Of a stretch of DNA of 64,000 bases, positions 41,995 through 51,143 are shown piece by piece. Position 1 is the first letter of the stretch, and each line of letters starts with the position of its first letter. Made by a program: the position numbers and the translations under genes. Origin of the DNA: NZQO01 sp964639255 (lineage in GTDB: Bacteria; Bacteroidota; Bacteroidia; Flavobacteriales; Flavobacteriaceae); contig CAZXDP010000006.1 in NCBI GenBank assembly GCA_964639255.1, positions 1 to 64,000 on the forward strand. Reading direction: 5' to 3'. Below the pieces are notes generated by a model that did not search any database, was not told the origin of the DNA, and saw only the letters and a program-made list of their open reading frames with translations.

Positions 41995-42396
41995 CTATAC
42001 TCTGCTTGTTTGTTGTTCCAATTTGGTAATGAAATTTTCAAACTGCTCCTTTGAATGAACTGCCATTACCGAAATATTGAATTTTATCTTGTTATTTGCT
42101 GAAGTTATCGTAACCTCATCGGCAAACCGTTTTATCGATTGTATTTCTGAAACGAGCATCTGTTTGAACAGGATATCATTTCGTTTTATCCACTCTTCTG
42201 AAAGTTCAGCGTAGCCAACATATTTTTGATATAAATACGTGATAACATATACTAACCCTATAGCGCCGTGTAAAAATCCAACGATATAGTTGCCTTCTAC
42301 CAGCATAGTAGCCGCTGCCAAACCCAAAAAGCTCACGCCCAAAAGTGTGAGGCCTATTAGTATTTTATTTGAATACTGTAGCATCATACTATACAA
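41995..42396 (-). CDS. Extra membrane protein within the Bat operon
   Basis: 133 residues (ATGs at 42387 and 42384 are alternatives). Two membrane helices (about 13-33 and 38-58, ILIGLTLLGVSFLGLAAATM and FLHGAIGLVYVITYLYQ), then a cytoplasmic domain of about 70 residues with beta strands (FADEVTITSANNKIKFNISVM) and a terminal helix. The layout resembles small membrane-anchored PH-like domains. It overlaps batA by 8 nt and abuts batB, so it is a full operon member. Not one of the standard Bat proteins. Confidence 0.65.
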   Translation of the reverse strand: MYSMMLQYSNKILIGLTLLGVSFLGLAAATMLVEGNYIVGFLHGAIGLVYVITYLYQKYVGYAELSEEWIKRNDILFKQMLVSEIQSIKRFADEVTITSANNKIKFNISVMAVHSKEQFENFITKLEQQTSRV

Positions 42397-43393
42397 AACT
42401 TCGGAACAGCGTATACCGCAATAACAACTCTACGCCCAGCAAGGCCAAGGCCAGCAGGGCCCAAGGGCGGTAAAGCTCTTCATAGTTGGTATATTTAAAT
42501 TCTTCTATTTCGGTTTTCTCCAATTTATTTATTTCCTCGTAAATTTCCTCTAGCTTGGTGGTACTGGTAGCCCTAAAATATTGGCCGCCCGTAGTTTTGG
42601 CGATTTCCTTCAATAATTCTTCATCAATCTCCACCTGAATGCTACCGTATTGAAAACTCCCGTCGCGGCGAATGCCAATGGGCGACATAGCCATACCATT
42701 GGTACCAAGGCCAATAGTATACACTTTTATGTTGAATTCCACAGCCAGTTCGCTGGCTATTTTGGGATCTATGAAACCGCTGTTGTTGACGCCATCGGTT
42801 AGCAAAATGATTACCTTGCTCTTTGCGCGGCTTTCCTTAAGCCGATTTACGGAAGTAGCCAATCCCATTCCTATCGCCGTACCGCCCTCAATAACGGTAT
42901 TGTACTTAATTTCCTCTAATGACGACAGCACTACAGATTTATCACTGGTGAGTGGGGTTTTGGTAAAACTTTCCCCAGCATATTCCACCAACCCGATACG
43001 ATCGTTGGGCCGGTCATTGATAAATCGTGCCGCCACCGATTTTAAGGCCTCTAAGCGGTTAGGGCTTAAATCGCGCGCAAGCATACTGGCAGAGACATCG
43101 ATGGCCATAACAATATCGATACCCTGGGTTGTATTAATTCTAGTGGCTTCATCTACCGTTCGGGGCCGCGCCAATGCCACTATCAGGGCCGTAATGACCA
43201 GCAAACGCAAGACAAACAATAATGGACGCAGCTTCGCCAACCAGTTACTCGCATTTTTAAACCCCTTAGTGCTTGACAACTGCAGTGTGGCTGTAAGCTG
43301 GTTGCGTTTCCAAATATACCAAGCTATCAGCACCGGCAGCAATACTAGCAACCAGAAAAACTGCGGATGTACAAATTCAAAGTTATCCATCAT
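42389..43393 (-). CDS. batA: BatA: membrane-anchored VWA protein
   Basis: 334 residues. Two N-terminal helices (about 11-27, 57-76), VWA domain (about 90-275) with MIDAS sequence MAIDVSASM (Asp99, Ser101, Ser103) and ILLTDGVNNSG, and a final membrane helix (about 308-325). Its ATG overlaps the stop of the upstream BatD-like gene in an ATGA arrangement. Paralogue of BatB. Confidence 0.92.
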   Translation of the reverse strand: MMDNFEFVHPQFFWLLVLLPVLIAWYIWKRNQLTATLQLSSTKGFKNASNWLAKLRPLLFVLRLLVITALIVALARPRTVDEATRINTTQGIDIVMAIDVSASMLARDLSPNRLEALKSVAARFINDRPNDRIGLVEYAGESFTKTPLTSDKSVVLSSLEEIKYNTVIEGGTAIGMGLATSVNRLKESRAKSKVIILLTDGVNNSGFIDPKIASELAVEFNIKVYTIGLGTNGMAMSPIGIRRDGSFQYGSIQVEIDEELLKEIAKTTGGQYFRATSTTKLEEIYEEINKLEKTEIEEFKYTNYEELYRPWALLALALLGVELLLRYTLFRSFV

Positions 43394-45081
43394 GGCGTTT
43401 GCTGCGTTTCCTGTATTTCCAATTCTACCGAGTTTATGATTCGATCTTTGATGCCTTCTGCAAAACGCTCGTCGTCTTGATACACTACCAAAATTTGCTG
43501 CAGGGCCCCTTGCTGTGCAAATAACAGAAGTTCGTACTGGCTCGCCTGTCTCAGCACTTTGTTTTCAGAAACCTGAACATTAAATTCGCCATACGCTTTT
43601 ATACCTGTTATGCCCTTCTCGGTTTCAAAGCCCTCGCGCTTTACGAGCAAATTCTTTGCACCGCCCTCCTCCAACTGTACCAGTACGGCATCTAAAGCTT
43701 GCTCAAGGTTCAGTTGTTGTTGCGGCAACGTAAATGTGCTTATGCTAATGTAAAGTTCCTCGGTTAAACTGCCCATACTGAAGACATCTATCAACGATGT
43801 GCCGTTCGAGGCTCCCTGCGGAACAGAATCGGTATTTCGCACCAAGATATCGGGTGTTTCAATGACGATAGCTGGAGAACCATATTCGCTCTTATACCAG
43901 CGGCCTTCGGCCATTTCCTTCAGGTCGTTACCCAAAAGGTCGTCGCGCAATTCCTGAAAGCCTACCACACTCCCATATACCAGAAATCCAAGAACGAAGG
44001 TAGCCACCATTCCAACGGCCAATTTCACCCACTTTTGGCGTTCCCGTTTTTTGCGTTGTGCCTCTTGATATTCAATGTCTTCCTGTAGTTCTTCTTCAGT
44101 AGGCTCTGGGATGGCAGCCTTCGTTTCATTGATGATTTGCTCTACCGTGCTGCGGTCTGCCGATGCCTGACCTTCGGCCTGTTCCATCTTGGCAAATTTA
44201 ACCAGGTCGGCGCGCTTTAGCAGTGCATCCAGTTTTTTTATGGTATCGGTGCTGAAATTAAAATGCCCAGCATCCTTGTGCAATTGCAGCCGTGCAATGA
44301 GTTCGTCGCTGGTACTTTCTAAAGCCGTTTCATCTACCTCACGGTCTAGGTAGCGTTTAACAATTTCGGTAAGCTGTGAGTAATATTCTTTCGATCGCTG
44401 TTCTCGCAACAGATTGGAACTATCCAGTTGCTGTAGGGCGCTTATGGCTTCTTCGTAAGGAGGAAGCTGTTTTGCTTCGGCCTCTTTTCGTTTTTTTCTT
44501 CGGAAAAATAAAAAGCCCGCAAGTGCCAGCAACAAAAGTAAGGGCAATAGCCAAAGTACAATCTTCCCCCATGCTATTGACGGATTCTCAACCTGCAGCG
44601 CTGGCTTTATATCATACATTCGCTGTTTTGTAGTATCTACGGCCACATCCCGTACTTCGACCAAGAAAGAATCGGTAGCGACCACGCGATTGTCAATCGC
44701 AATGCGCTGCGACGGAATGGTATAACGCCCCGAGTCGAACTGCGTAAGCCCATACCTCTTTACAAGGCGGTAGTAGGCGTTTTCGAAGGTAGTATCAATC
44801 TTGTACGATTCGATAACCTCCAATGGAAGAAAGGTTTGTCCCTCTGGAAATTGCACTACGGAAGTAGTATCAACCTGTACGCTAATAGTATAGGAAATCT
44901 CTTCGCCAATTTGTATGCTTGTAGAATCAATAGCCGTAGTAACCTGTGCAGTTAGGGGCGCCCAGGCGAAAAATAGCATCAGGAAGAGTCCAAAAAACGG
45001 CAGCGATGTTCTCTTGACACGAGACTTTCCGTTTAGTAAGCACGCTTTTTTATAACAATATGTTATTTCCATATCTTCCAT
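43390..45081 (-). CDS. BatD-like membrane protein of the Bat operon
   Basis: 563 residues. A basic lead, then a signal/anchor helix (about 25-45), a BatD-like beta domain (about 46-165, STSIQIGEEISYTISVQVDTTSV), a membrane helix followed by a very basic stretch (about 172-197), a helical domain with ISALQQLDSSNLL and YYSQLTEIVKRYLDREV resembling DUF4381-type proteins, a second helix (about 350-370) and a soluble C-terminal domain. It sits between the DUF58 gene (3 nt) and batA (4-nt overlap), the usual place for this partner. Function unknown. Confidence 0.75.
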   Translation of the reverse strand: MEDMEITYCYKKACLLNGKSRVKRTSLPFFGLFLMLFFAWAPLTAQVTTAIDSTSIQIGEEISYTISVQVDTTSVVQFPEGQTFLPLEVIESYKIDTTFENAYYRLVKRYGLTQFDSGRYTIPSQRIAIDNRVVATDSFLVEVRDVAVDTTKQRMYDIKPALQVENPSIAWGKIVLWLLPLLLLLALAGFLFFRRKKRKEAEAKQLPPYEEAISALQQLDSSNLLREQRSKEYYSQLTEIVKRYLDREVDETALESTSDELIARLQLHKDAGHFNFSTDTIKKLDALLKRADLVKFAKMEQAEGQASADRSTVEQIINETKAAIPEPTEEELQEDIEYQEAQRKKRERQKWVKLAVGMVATFVLGFLVYGSVVGFQELRDDLLGNDLKEMAEGRWYKSEYGSPAIVIETPDILVRNTDSVPQGASNGTSLIDVFSMGSLTEELYISISTFTLPQQQLNLEQALDAVLVQLEEGGAKNLLVKREGFETEKGITGIKAYGEFNVQVSENKVLRQASQYELLLFAQQGALQQILVVYQDDERFAEGIKDRIINSVELEIQETQQTP

Positions 45082-45084
45082 ACC

Positions 45085-45951
45085 TTACGCCCTGCGTTTA
45101 AAGTAGCCCAACAGTTTTTTTACATAACTTTCGTCGACCCTACAATTGATGGCTCCTGCCCCACTCTTCTGAAACGATTCCTGAAAATAGGCAACACGCT
45201 CCCGGTAATGGAGGTGGTACGCTTGCCGTACCGATTTGGAAGCGGTGTTCACCGATAGGTACTCACCGGTTTCGGCATCCAAAAGTTGTACCATACCTAA
45301 ATTAGGCATTTCCTCCTCGCGCGTGTCGTACACGCGTATGCCCGTAACGTCATGCTTTTTGGCAACGATTTTAAGCGTATCCCGATAGCCGTCGGTCATA
45401 AAATCAGATAACACAAAAACAATGGCTTTTTTCTTAATGACATTGGTAAAGTACTTCAGCGCCTGTGCTACATCGGTTTGAGTGCTCTGGGGTTGAAATT
45501 CCAATAGTTCCCTGATAATTCGCAATATGTGCGATTTGCCTTTTTTGGGAGGAATGAAAAGCTCTATGGTGTCTGAAAAAAGGACGAGCCCTACCTTGTC
45601 GTTGTTCTGCAAGGCAGAAAACGAAAGCGTGGCGGCAATTTCGGTAACGATCTCATTTTTGAACTGGCCTTGGGTTCCGAAGAACTCAGATCCGCTCACA
45701 TCGACCAGCAGCATCATTGTAAGTTCGCGCTCCTCTTCAAATATCTTTACAAACGGCTCGTTATACCGTGCGGTAACGTTCCAATCGATACTGCGAACGT
45801 CATCGCCAAATTGGTATTGCCGCACCTCGCTAAAGGTCATACCCCTTCCTTTAAAGGTACTATGGTATTCGCCGCCAAACACATGATCGCTAAGGCGCCG
45901 TGTCTTGATTTCGATTTTCCGTACTTTTTTTAGAAGTTCCTTGGTATCCAT
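45085..45951 (-). CDS. DUF58-domain protein of the Bat operon
   Basis: 288 residues. DUF58/VWA-like: GRGMTFSEVRQYQFGDDVRSIDWNVTARY is the DUF58 signature, followed by a degenerate MIDAS in LLVDVSGSEFFG. No membrane helix, so cytoplasmic. DUF58 proteins normally pair with a MoxR ATPase, here 108 nt upstream, and are thought to be its adaptor or substrate. Confidence 0.92.
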   Translation of the reverse strand: MDTKELLKKVRKIEIKTRRLSDHVFGGEYHSTFKGRGMTFSEVRQYQFGDDVRSIDWNVTARYNEPFVKIFEEERELTMMLLVDVSGSEFFGTQGQFKNEIVTEIAATLSFSALQNNDKVGLVLFSDTIELFIPPKKGKSHILRIIRELLEFQPQSTQTDVAQALKYFTNVIKKKAIVFVLSDFMTDGYRDTLKIVAKKHDVTGIRVYDTREEEMPNLGMVQLLDAETGEYLSVNTASKSVRQAYHLHYRERVAYFQESFQKSGAGAINCRVDESYVKKLLGYFKRRA

Positions 45952-46059
45952 GCTTTGCTAGTAAACAGTTGGCCGTTGCAACAGTTAATTTAATAGGTGC
46001 CCCAAAAGGCGTCTCTTGTGGATAGTATTTGTGTATCGCTTACGGGCTTAGCCTGCACC

Positions 46060-47064
46060 TTAAGGTACTTCAATGACGTTCACGATTTTGTTGATGATAT
46101 CCTCGGAGGTGACGTTCTCTGCCTCGGCCTCGTAGGTGATGCCAATTCTGTGGCGAAGCACATCGTGCACTACGGCCCGAACGTCTTCTGGCACTACGTA
46201 GCCCCTACGCTTTATAAAGGCATAGCATTTGGCGGCAATGGCTAAGTTGATACTACCCCGCGGGGAAGCCCCGAAGCCAATTAGGGGTTTAAGATCTGCC
46301 AATTTGTAGTTTTCTGGCATACGCGTGGCGAAAATAATATCAAGGATATATTTTTCTATCTTCTCATCCATGTACACCTCCCGCACGGCCTTCTGGGCTC
46401 GTTGAATCTGCTCTATGGAAACCACCGGCCTAATATCTTCGAATGCGCCCTTTAGGTTTTGGCGCACTATAAGTTGCTCTTCGGCCAGCTGAGGATATTT
46501 TATAACGGTTTTCAGCATAAATCGGTCTACCTGCGCCTCGGGCAACGGATACGTTCCCTCTTGCTCGATAGGGTTTTGTGTGGCCATTACCAAAAAGGGT
46601 CGGTCCAGTTTAAAAGTTTCCTCGCCAATGGTCACCTGTTTTTCCTGCATGGCCTCGAGCAGTGCAGACTGCACCTTGGCGGGTGCCCTGTTTATTTCAT
46701 CTGCCAATACGAAATTCGCAAAAATGGGACCTTTTTTAATACTGAAATCGTTCACCTTCATATTATAGATGAGCGTCCCAACTACATCGGCCGGAAGCAA
46801 ATCTGGAGTAAACTGGATCCTGCTGAAGCTTCCGTGCACCGCTTTGGCCAAGGTGTTAATGGCAAGGGTCTTTGCCAGCCCGGGCACACCTTCAAGCAAA
46901 ATATGGCCTTGGCCCAATAGTCCTATGAGCAAACGTTCCACCATATGCTTTTGGCCAACGATCACTTTGTTTATTTCAAGTGTTAAAATGTCTACAAAGG
47001 CGCTTTCCCTTTCTATCTTTTCGTTCAGCGCGCCAATGTCCAAAGCTGTATTTGTTTGTTCCAT
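46060..47064 (-). CDS. moxR: MoxR-family AAA+ ATPase
   Basis: 334 residues. Walker A GVPGLAKTLA (about 59-68), Walker B FVLADEINRAPAKVQSALLEAMQE, sensor 1 VMATQNPIEQEGTYPLPEAQVDRFM, and a C-terminal lid with the arginine segment GASPRGSINLAIAAKCYA. A chaperone-like ATPase proposed to act on VWA proteins; it leads the Bat operon and its promoter presumably lies in 47065-47245, where I find no exact consensus box. Confidence 0.95.
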   Translation of the reverse strand: MEQTNTALDIGALNEKIERESAFVDILTLEINKVIVGQKHMVERLLIGLLGQGHILLEGVPGLAKTLAINTLAKAVHGSFSRIQFTPDLLPADVVGTLIYNMKVNDFSIKKGPIFANFVLADEINRAPAKVQSALLEAMQEKQVTIGEETFKLDRPFLVMATQNPIEQEGTYPLPEAQVDRFMLKTVIKYPQLAEEQLIVRQNLKGAFEDIRPVVSIEQIQRAQKAVREVYMDEKIEKYILDIIFATRMPENYKLADLKPLIGFGASPRGSINLAIAAKCYAFIKRRGYVVPEDVRAVVHDVLRHRIGITYEAEAENVTSEDIINKIVNVIEVP

Positions 47065-47245
47065 ATCGTTCTATTTTTCAGTAATGACGGGGGGTTCCCA
47101 CAACCGTGCAAATTCAAAATTTAATACCTAAATACCTGTTAACAATTGGTTAAAAATATAAATTTAATTGAATGGATATGCCGCCTGAAATAGACCGCTT
47201 TTTCCTATTTTTAAAGGAATCACTTTCGCTTGAAAAAGAACTACT

Positions 47246-48004
47246 ATGACACATCGCACTGCACTTATAACGGGAGCTACATCGGGCATTGGCCGTGCCA
47301 CGGCACGAATATTCGCCCAGCACGGACTCTCCTTGATTCTCTGCGGAAGAAGGGAAGAGCGGCTGCGCGAACTTTCAACTGAACTATCAAGACATACAAA
47401 TATACACACCTTACGTTTTGATGTTCGCAACAAAAATGAGGTTTTCTCAGCGATCGAATCGCTTCCGAAGCCATTTTCAAACATAGACATCTTAATCAAC
47501 AACGCGGGAAATGCCCATGGCCTCGATCCCATTCATCTTGGTAGCACCGAAGATTGGGATGCAATGCTCGATATTAACGTAAAGGGATTGCTCTATGTCT
47601 CTAAGGCTATTTTGCCACAGATGGTGGCTCGCAAAAGTGGTCATATTATCCATATTGGCTCTACGGCGGGCAAAGAGGTGTATCCCAATGGAAATGTATA
47701 TTGTGCCAGCAAGCACGCTGTAGATGCCATTAACCAAAGTATGCGTTTAGATTTAAATGGCAAGGGCATCAAGGTAGGCGCTATCAATCCAGGATTAGTA
47801 GCGACCGAATTTAGCCAAGTACGCTTTAAGGGCGACGAGGAGCGGGCCGAAAAGGTGTACCAAGGCTATACACCGTTGTTGCCCGAGGACATAGCCGATA
47901 TTATCTGGTTTGCCGTAACCCGGCCTCCGCACGTAAATATTGCCGATTTGACCGTGATGTGCCTAGATCAAGCCTCAAGTACCCTAGTGAACAAAACAAA
48001 TTAG
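47246..48004 (+). CDS. Short-chain dehydrogenase/reductase
   Basis: 252 residues, classical SDR. TGATSGIGRATA (9-20) binds the cofactor, with LCGRREER after the second strand favouring NADPH; NNAG (85-88); catalytic Ser139, Tyr152 and Lys156 (VYCASKHAVDA). The sequence pattern resembles YdfG-type enzymes acting on 3-hydroxy acids such as serine. It is followed after 3 nt by an AlbA_2-like gene. Confidence 0.92.
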   Translation: MTHRTALITGATSGIGRATARIFAQHGLSLILCGRREERLRELSTELSRHTNIHTLRFDVRNKNEVFSAIESLPKPFSNIDILINNAGNAHGLDPIHLGSTEDWDAMLDINVKGLLYVSKAILPQMVARKSGHIIHIGSTAGKEVYPNGNVYCASKHAVDAINQSMRLDLNGKGIKVGAINPGLVATEFSQVRFKGDEERAEKVYQGYTPLLPEDIADIIWFAVTRPPHVNIADLTVMCLDQASSTLVNKTN

Positions 48005-48007
48005 GCC

Positions 48008-49144
48008 ATGATTAACAAGCGCCTTCTTATAAAAAACCTACTCGCCCATAATGACGAGAGCAGTTTTTACGACAAGAAGCGCCGTATCGATTTGGGAAGC
48101 AAAGAGGGGAAGGCTAAATTCTTAAAGCATATTTGCGCCTTGAGCAACTCTAACCCCAACAATAACAGCTTTATCGTGGTGGGGGTAGAAGATGAAACCA
48201 ACGAGATTACCGGTGTCGATTTTTTCGATGACAGCAAATTGCAAAATCTAGTCAACGCTTATTTGGCCAATCCACCCCTAATTAGCTATGAAAATGTGAT
48301 GTTCCCGCACCTACCGCCCGATAAGGTGGTGGGTCTAGTCACCATAAGACCCAATGGCCTAATTACGTCCCTTCGAAAGAACATCTGGAAATACTGGGGC
48401 GGATCTATCTTTCTTCGGGACGGAAGTATCTCGATGCCCAAAGATTTCGATATTGAAATAAAGGATGTCAACTCTGAAATTGTCAACGCCATCGAGAATC
48501 GAGCGAAAAACAACATCGAGCACACGCTGGGCGGCGTTATCGACTTCATCAACAATCGGCATAGCGACCTAGAATCGCACTACAAGGTTTTTAAAGAGCA
48601 ATTTGTGGTGTGTTGGGCGGGGCACACCAAAAAGGTAAAAAAAGAAACGTATTACTCGCGGGTAGATATCGAATTGATAAACGAACAGGTAAAGCTCTTC
48701 TATTCTGCCCTCGATGAAGTGACCATCGAGGTTACCGACGATTACTTTAAAACCGTCGAATATGTGAGCCTTGGCCTTAGCGATCAACAAAAATATTATC
48801 CATTGGAAGAAGTAATTATCACTTTCAAGGAAAATGGCTCGTACCATATAGATAGTCAGCTTATTTTCAGTCCGCCGCGCTTCAACAAAAAATCGCTCTT
48901 TCATATCTACAACGCCAACAACGCCCTACTTGCGAAGCTTGAAAAGAACATCCCATTACGGCCGTCTGAGACGCGCGATCTTCAAAACCTTCCCGAGACC
49001 TACCTCATTTGCTATCTCAACGGCTTCGACGATGCCAAGGAAAAACTTCTGGAGGCAAAACCTCTTTTAAGAAACCACGATGAAAAAGTATATAAGGCCT
49101 TTAAAGAATCTACCCGTATTCTTCGTAAGGTGAACTATAACTAA
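48008..49144 (+). CDS. AlbA_2 / Schlafen-like domain protein
   Basis: 378 residues. The N-terminal third (about 12-150) looks like an AlbA_2/SLFN-type nucleic-acid-binding domain: SSFYDKKRRIDLGSKEGKAK, LKHICALSNSNPNNNSFIVVGVED, FDDSKLQNLVNAYLANPP. The remainder is a mixed alpha/beta region without a recognisable ATPase or helix-turn-helix motif, so an 'ATP-binding protein' label would not be justified. The role is unknown; it may be regulatory or bind RNA. It shares an operon with the SDR gene. Confidence 0.72.
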   Translation: MINKRLLIKNLLAHNDESSFYDKKRRIDLGSKEGKAKFLKHICALSNSNPNNNSFIVVGVEDETNEITGVDFFDDSKLQNLVNAYLANPPLISYENVMFPHLPPDKVVGLVTIRPNGLITSLRKNIWKYWGGSIFLRDGSISMPKDFDIEIKDVNSEIVNAIENRAKNNIEHTLGGVIDFINNRHSDLESHYKVFKEQFVVCWAGHTKKVKKETYYSRVDIELINEQVKLFYSALDEVTIEVTDDYFKTVEYVSLGLSDQQKYYPLEEVIITFKENGSYHIDSQLIFSPPRFNKKSLFHIYNANNALLAKLEKNIPLRPSETRDLQNLPETYLICYLNGFDDAKEKLLEAKPLLRNHDEKVYKAFKESTRILRKVNYN

Positions 49145-49229
49145 TGGGGTGCGATGGCCTGGAATGTTAGCAAAGCGTTAAACCCTTTTTAGACCCTTGT
49201 AATTTTTTGTTTCTTTTGAAATAAAAGCT

Positions 49230-49955
49230 ATGCGCACTCTAGTAATCGGCGACATACATGGTGGCCTTCGCGGCCTTGAGCAAGCATTGGACCGTATGAA
49301 CCTTAGGCAGGACGATCGCTTTGTTTTTGTAGGCGACTATGTAGATGGATGGAGAGATAATGCCGAAACCATTTCTTTTCTCATAGATTTTTCTGAACGG
49401 TACGAATGTATTTTCATACGTGGAAACCACGATGAACTGGTTTATAATTTTCTGAAGAAGGGCGACACCAATCCCGTTTGGCTCAACCACGGCGGCGAGT
49501 CCAGCCGTAAAAGTTATGCGAAGCTATCTTCCGAAGAAAAGAAAGAACACATCGTGTGGCTGGAGAACTTAATGAACTATTACGTAGATGAAGAAAACCG
49601 CCTGTACCTGCACGCCGGGTTCACCAGCCAGCACGGCCCACAGCACGAGTATTATCCCAATATGGTATATTGGGACCGTACGCTCTGGGAAATGGTTTGC
49701 GCACTGGATACGAACCTATCGAAAGAAGCAGATACCTATCCCAAGCGGCTTGCCCTGTTTGAGGAAATTTATATAGGCCATACCCCGGTAACCCGCATTG
49801 GTTACGACACACCCGTAAATTTCGCCAACGTGTGGAATGTTGATACCGGTGCGGCTTTTAAAGGACCTGTTTCGATAATGGATGTTAAGACCAAGCAGGT
49901 TTGGCAAAGCGATCCGGTTTGGAAATTATATCCCAACGAAGAGGGTAGAAATTAA
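49230..49955 (+). CDS. Metallophosphatase, PPP-type serine/threonine phosphatase-like
   Basis: 241 residues. The three signatures of the calcineurin-like fold are present: GDIHGGLRGL (Asp8, His10), FVGDYVDGW, and IRGNHDEL, with a downstream LYLHAGFTSQHG and YIGHTPVTRIG supplying the remaining metal-binding histidines. This resembles bacterial PPP-family phosphatases (PrpA/bis(5'-nucleosyl)-tetraphosphatase type); protein or nucleotide substrates are both possible. Confidence 0.9.
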   Translation: MRTLVIGDIHGGLRGLEQALDRMNLRQDDRFVFVGDYVDGWRDNAETISFLIDFSERYECIFIRGNHDELVYNFLKKGDTNPVWLNHGGESSRKSYAKLSSEEKKEHIVWLENLMNYYVDEENRLYLHAGFTSQHGPQHEYYPNMVYWDRTLWEMVCALDTNLSKEADTYPKRLALFEEIYIGHTPVTRIGYDTPVNFANVWNVDTGAAFKGPVSIMDVKTKQVWQSDPVWKLYPNEEGRN

Positions 49956-50063
49956 GAGATCTTTGGCACCGCTTCCAAATTTTGCTTCGTACCTTTAGTA
50001 TTTTATTAACAAGGGCCCTTGGGGGAACTGTGTGGCACCCTTGCCCTATTTATAATATCGATC

Positions 50064-51053
50064 ATGATACTTAAAAACAAACGCCTTGAGGTAATGCAAA
50101 CGGTAGAAAAAACCGTAGATGCCTATATAGAACAATACCTAATTCCAGTAGACGAGATATGGCAACCCACCGATTTGCTCCCCAACCTGCAAAACGATAA
50201 TTATAATGATGAGCTTCTTCAGCTTCGCGAAGAGGCAAAGGAGCTTAGCTATGATTTTTGGGTGGTACTCGTCGCCGATATGGTTACCGAAGAGGCGCTA
50301 CCTACTTACGAATCGTGGCTTATGGACATGGAGGGAGTGAACCAGCACGGCAAGGATGGTTGGTCGCGCTGGGTACGGCAATGGACAGGGGAAGAAAACC
50401 GTCACGGCGACGCACTTAACAAATATTTGTATCTATCTGGCCGCGTGAATATGAAGGAGATTGAAAAAACCACCCATCACCTCATCAACGATGGTTTCGA
50501 CATTGGTACCGGCCGTGATCCATACCGTAATTTTGTGTACACCAGTTTTCAAGAATTGGCCACGAACATTTCGCATAAACGCGTGGGCGAATTGGCCAAG
50601 AAGAAAAATAACAAGCTATTGGCAAAAATGTGCAAAATCATCGCTGGCGATGAGATGCGGCACCATTTGGCGTACCGTGAATTCGTAAAGATCATTATGG
50701 AATACGACCCCAGTGAAATGGTGTTGGCATTTGAAGATATGATGCGGAAGAAAATTGTGATGCCCGCCCAATTTTTGCGCGAATCTGGAAAGAAAATAGC
50801 CTCGGCATTCGAAGATTTTTCCGATGCTGCACAGCGTTTGGGGGTATATACCACCTACGATTATATCGAAATATTGGAAAAACTAAACAGCTACTGGGAA
50901 TTAGATAAATTAAACTCGCTTACCGACGAGGCAGAAAAAGCACGAGATTATTTAATGAAGCTTCCAGACCGTATGAAGCGCGTAGCAGACCGTATTCAAA
51001 TTCCGCAGTATCCCACCCGATTTAAATGGGTAGAGAGCAATGGTATCTTGTAG
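50064..51053 (+). CDS. Soluble acyl-ACP desaturase
   Basis: 329 residues from the ATG at 50064 (MILKNKRLEVMQ), the normal family start; an in-frame TTG at 50019 is rejected. Di-iron ligands in EENRHGD and GDEMRHHLAYREF, plus the glutamates of the first helix pair. It introduces a cis double bond into a fatty acyl chain bound to ACP using O2 and reduced ferredoxin. Membrane fluidity control is the expected role. A strong terminator follows. Confidence 0.92.
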   Translation: MILKNKRLEVMQTVEKTVDAYIEQYLIPVDEIWQPTDLLPNLQNDNYNDELLQLREEAKELSYDFWVVLVADMVTEEALPTYESWLMDMEGVNQHGKDGWSRWVRQWTGEENRHGDALNKYLYLSGRVNMKEIEKTTHHLINDGFDIGTGRDPYRNFVYTSFQELATNISHKRVGELAKKKNNKLLAKMCKIIAGDEMRHHLAYREFVKIIMEYDPSEMVLAFEDMMRKKIVMPAQFLRESGKKIASAFEDFSDAAQRLGVYTTYDYIEILEKLNSYWELDKLNSLTDEAEKARDYLMKLPDRMKRVADRIQIPQYPTRFKWVESNGIL

Positions 51054-51094
51054 TTTGGACTGCTGAAAGGCCATCAATAACCGCCTTAAAATAA

Positions 51095-51129
51095 CAACCC
51101 CAAGCCACAAGGCTTGGGGTTGCTTTTTT
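51095..51129 (+). terminator. Rho-independent terminator
   Basis: CAACCCCAAGCC (51095-51106) pairs perfectly with GGCTTGGGGTTG (51111-51122) around ACAA, followed by a T tract. It ends the desaturase transcript. Confidence 0.92.
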
Positions 51130-51143
51130 AGGTTACTACCCAA

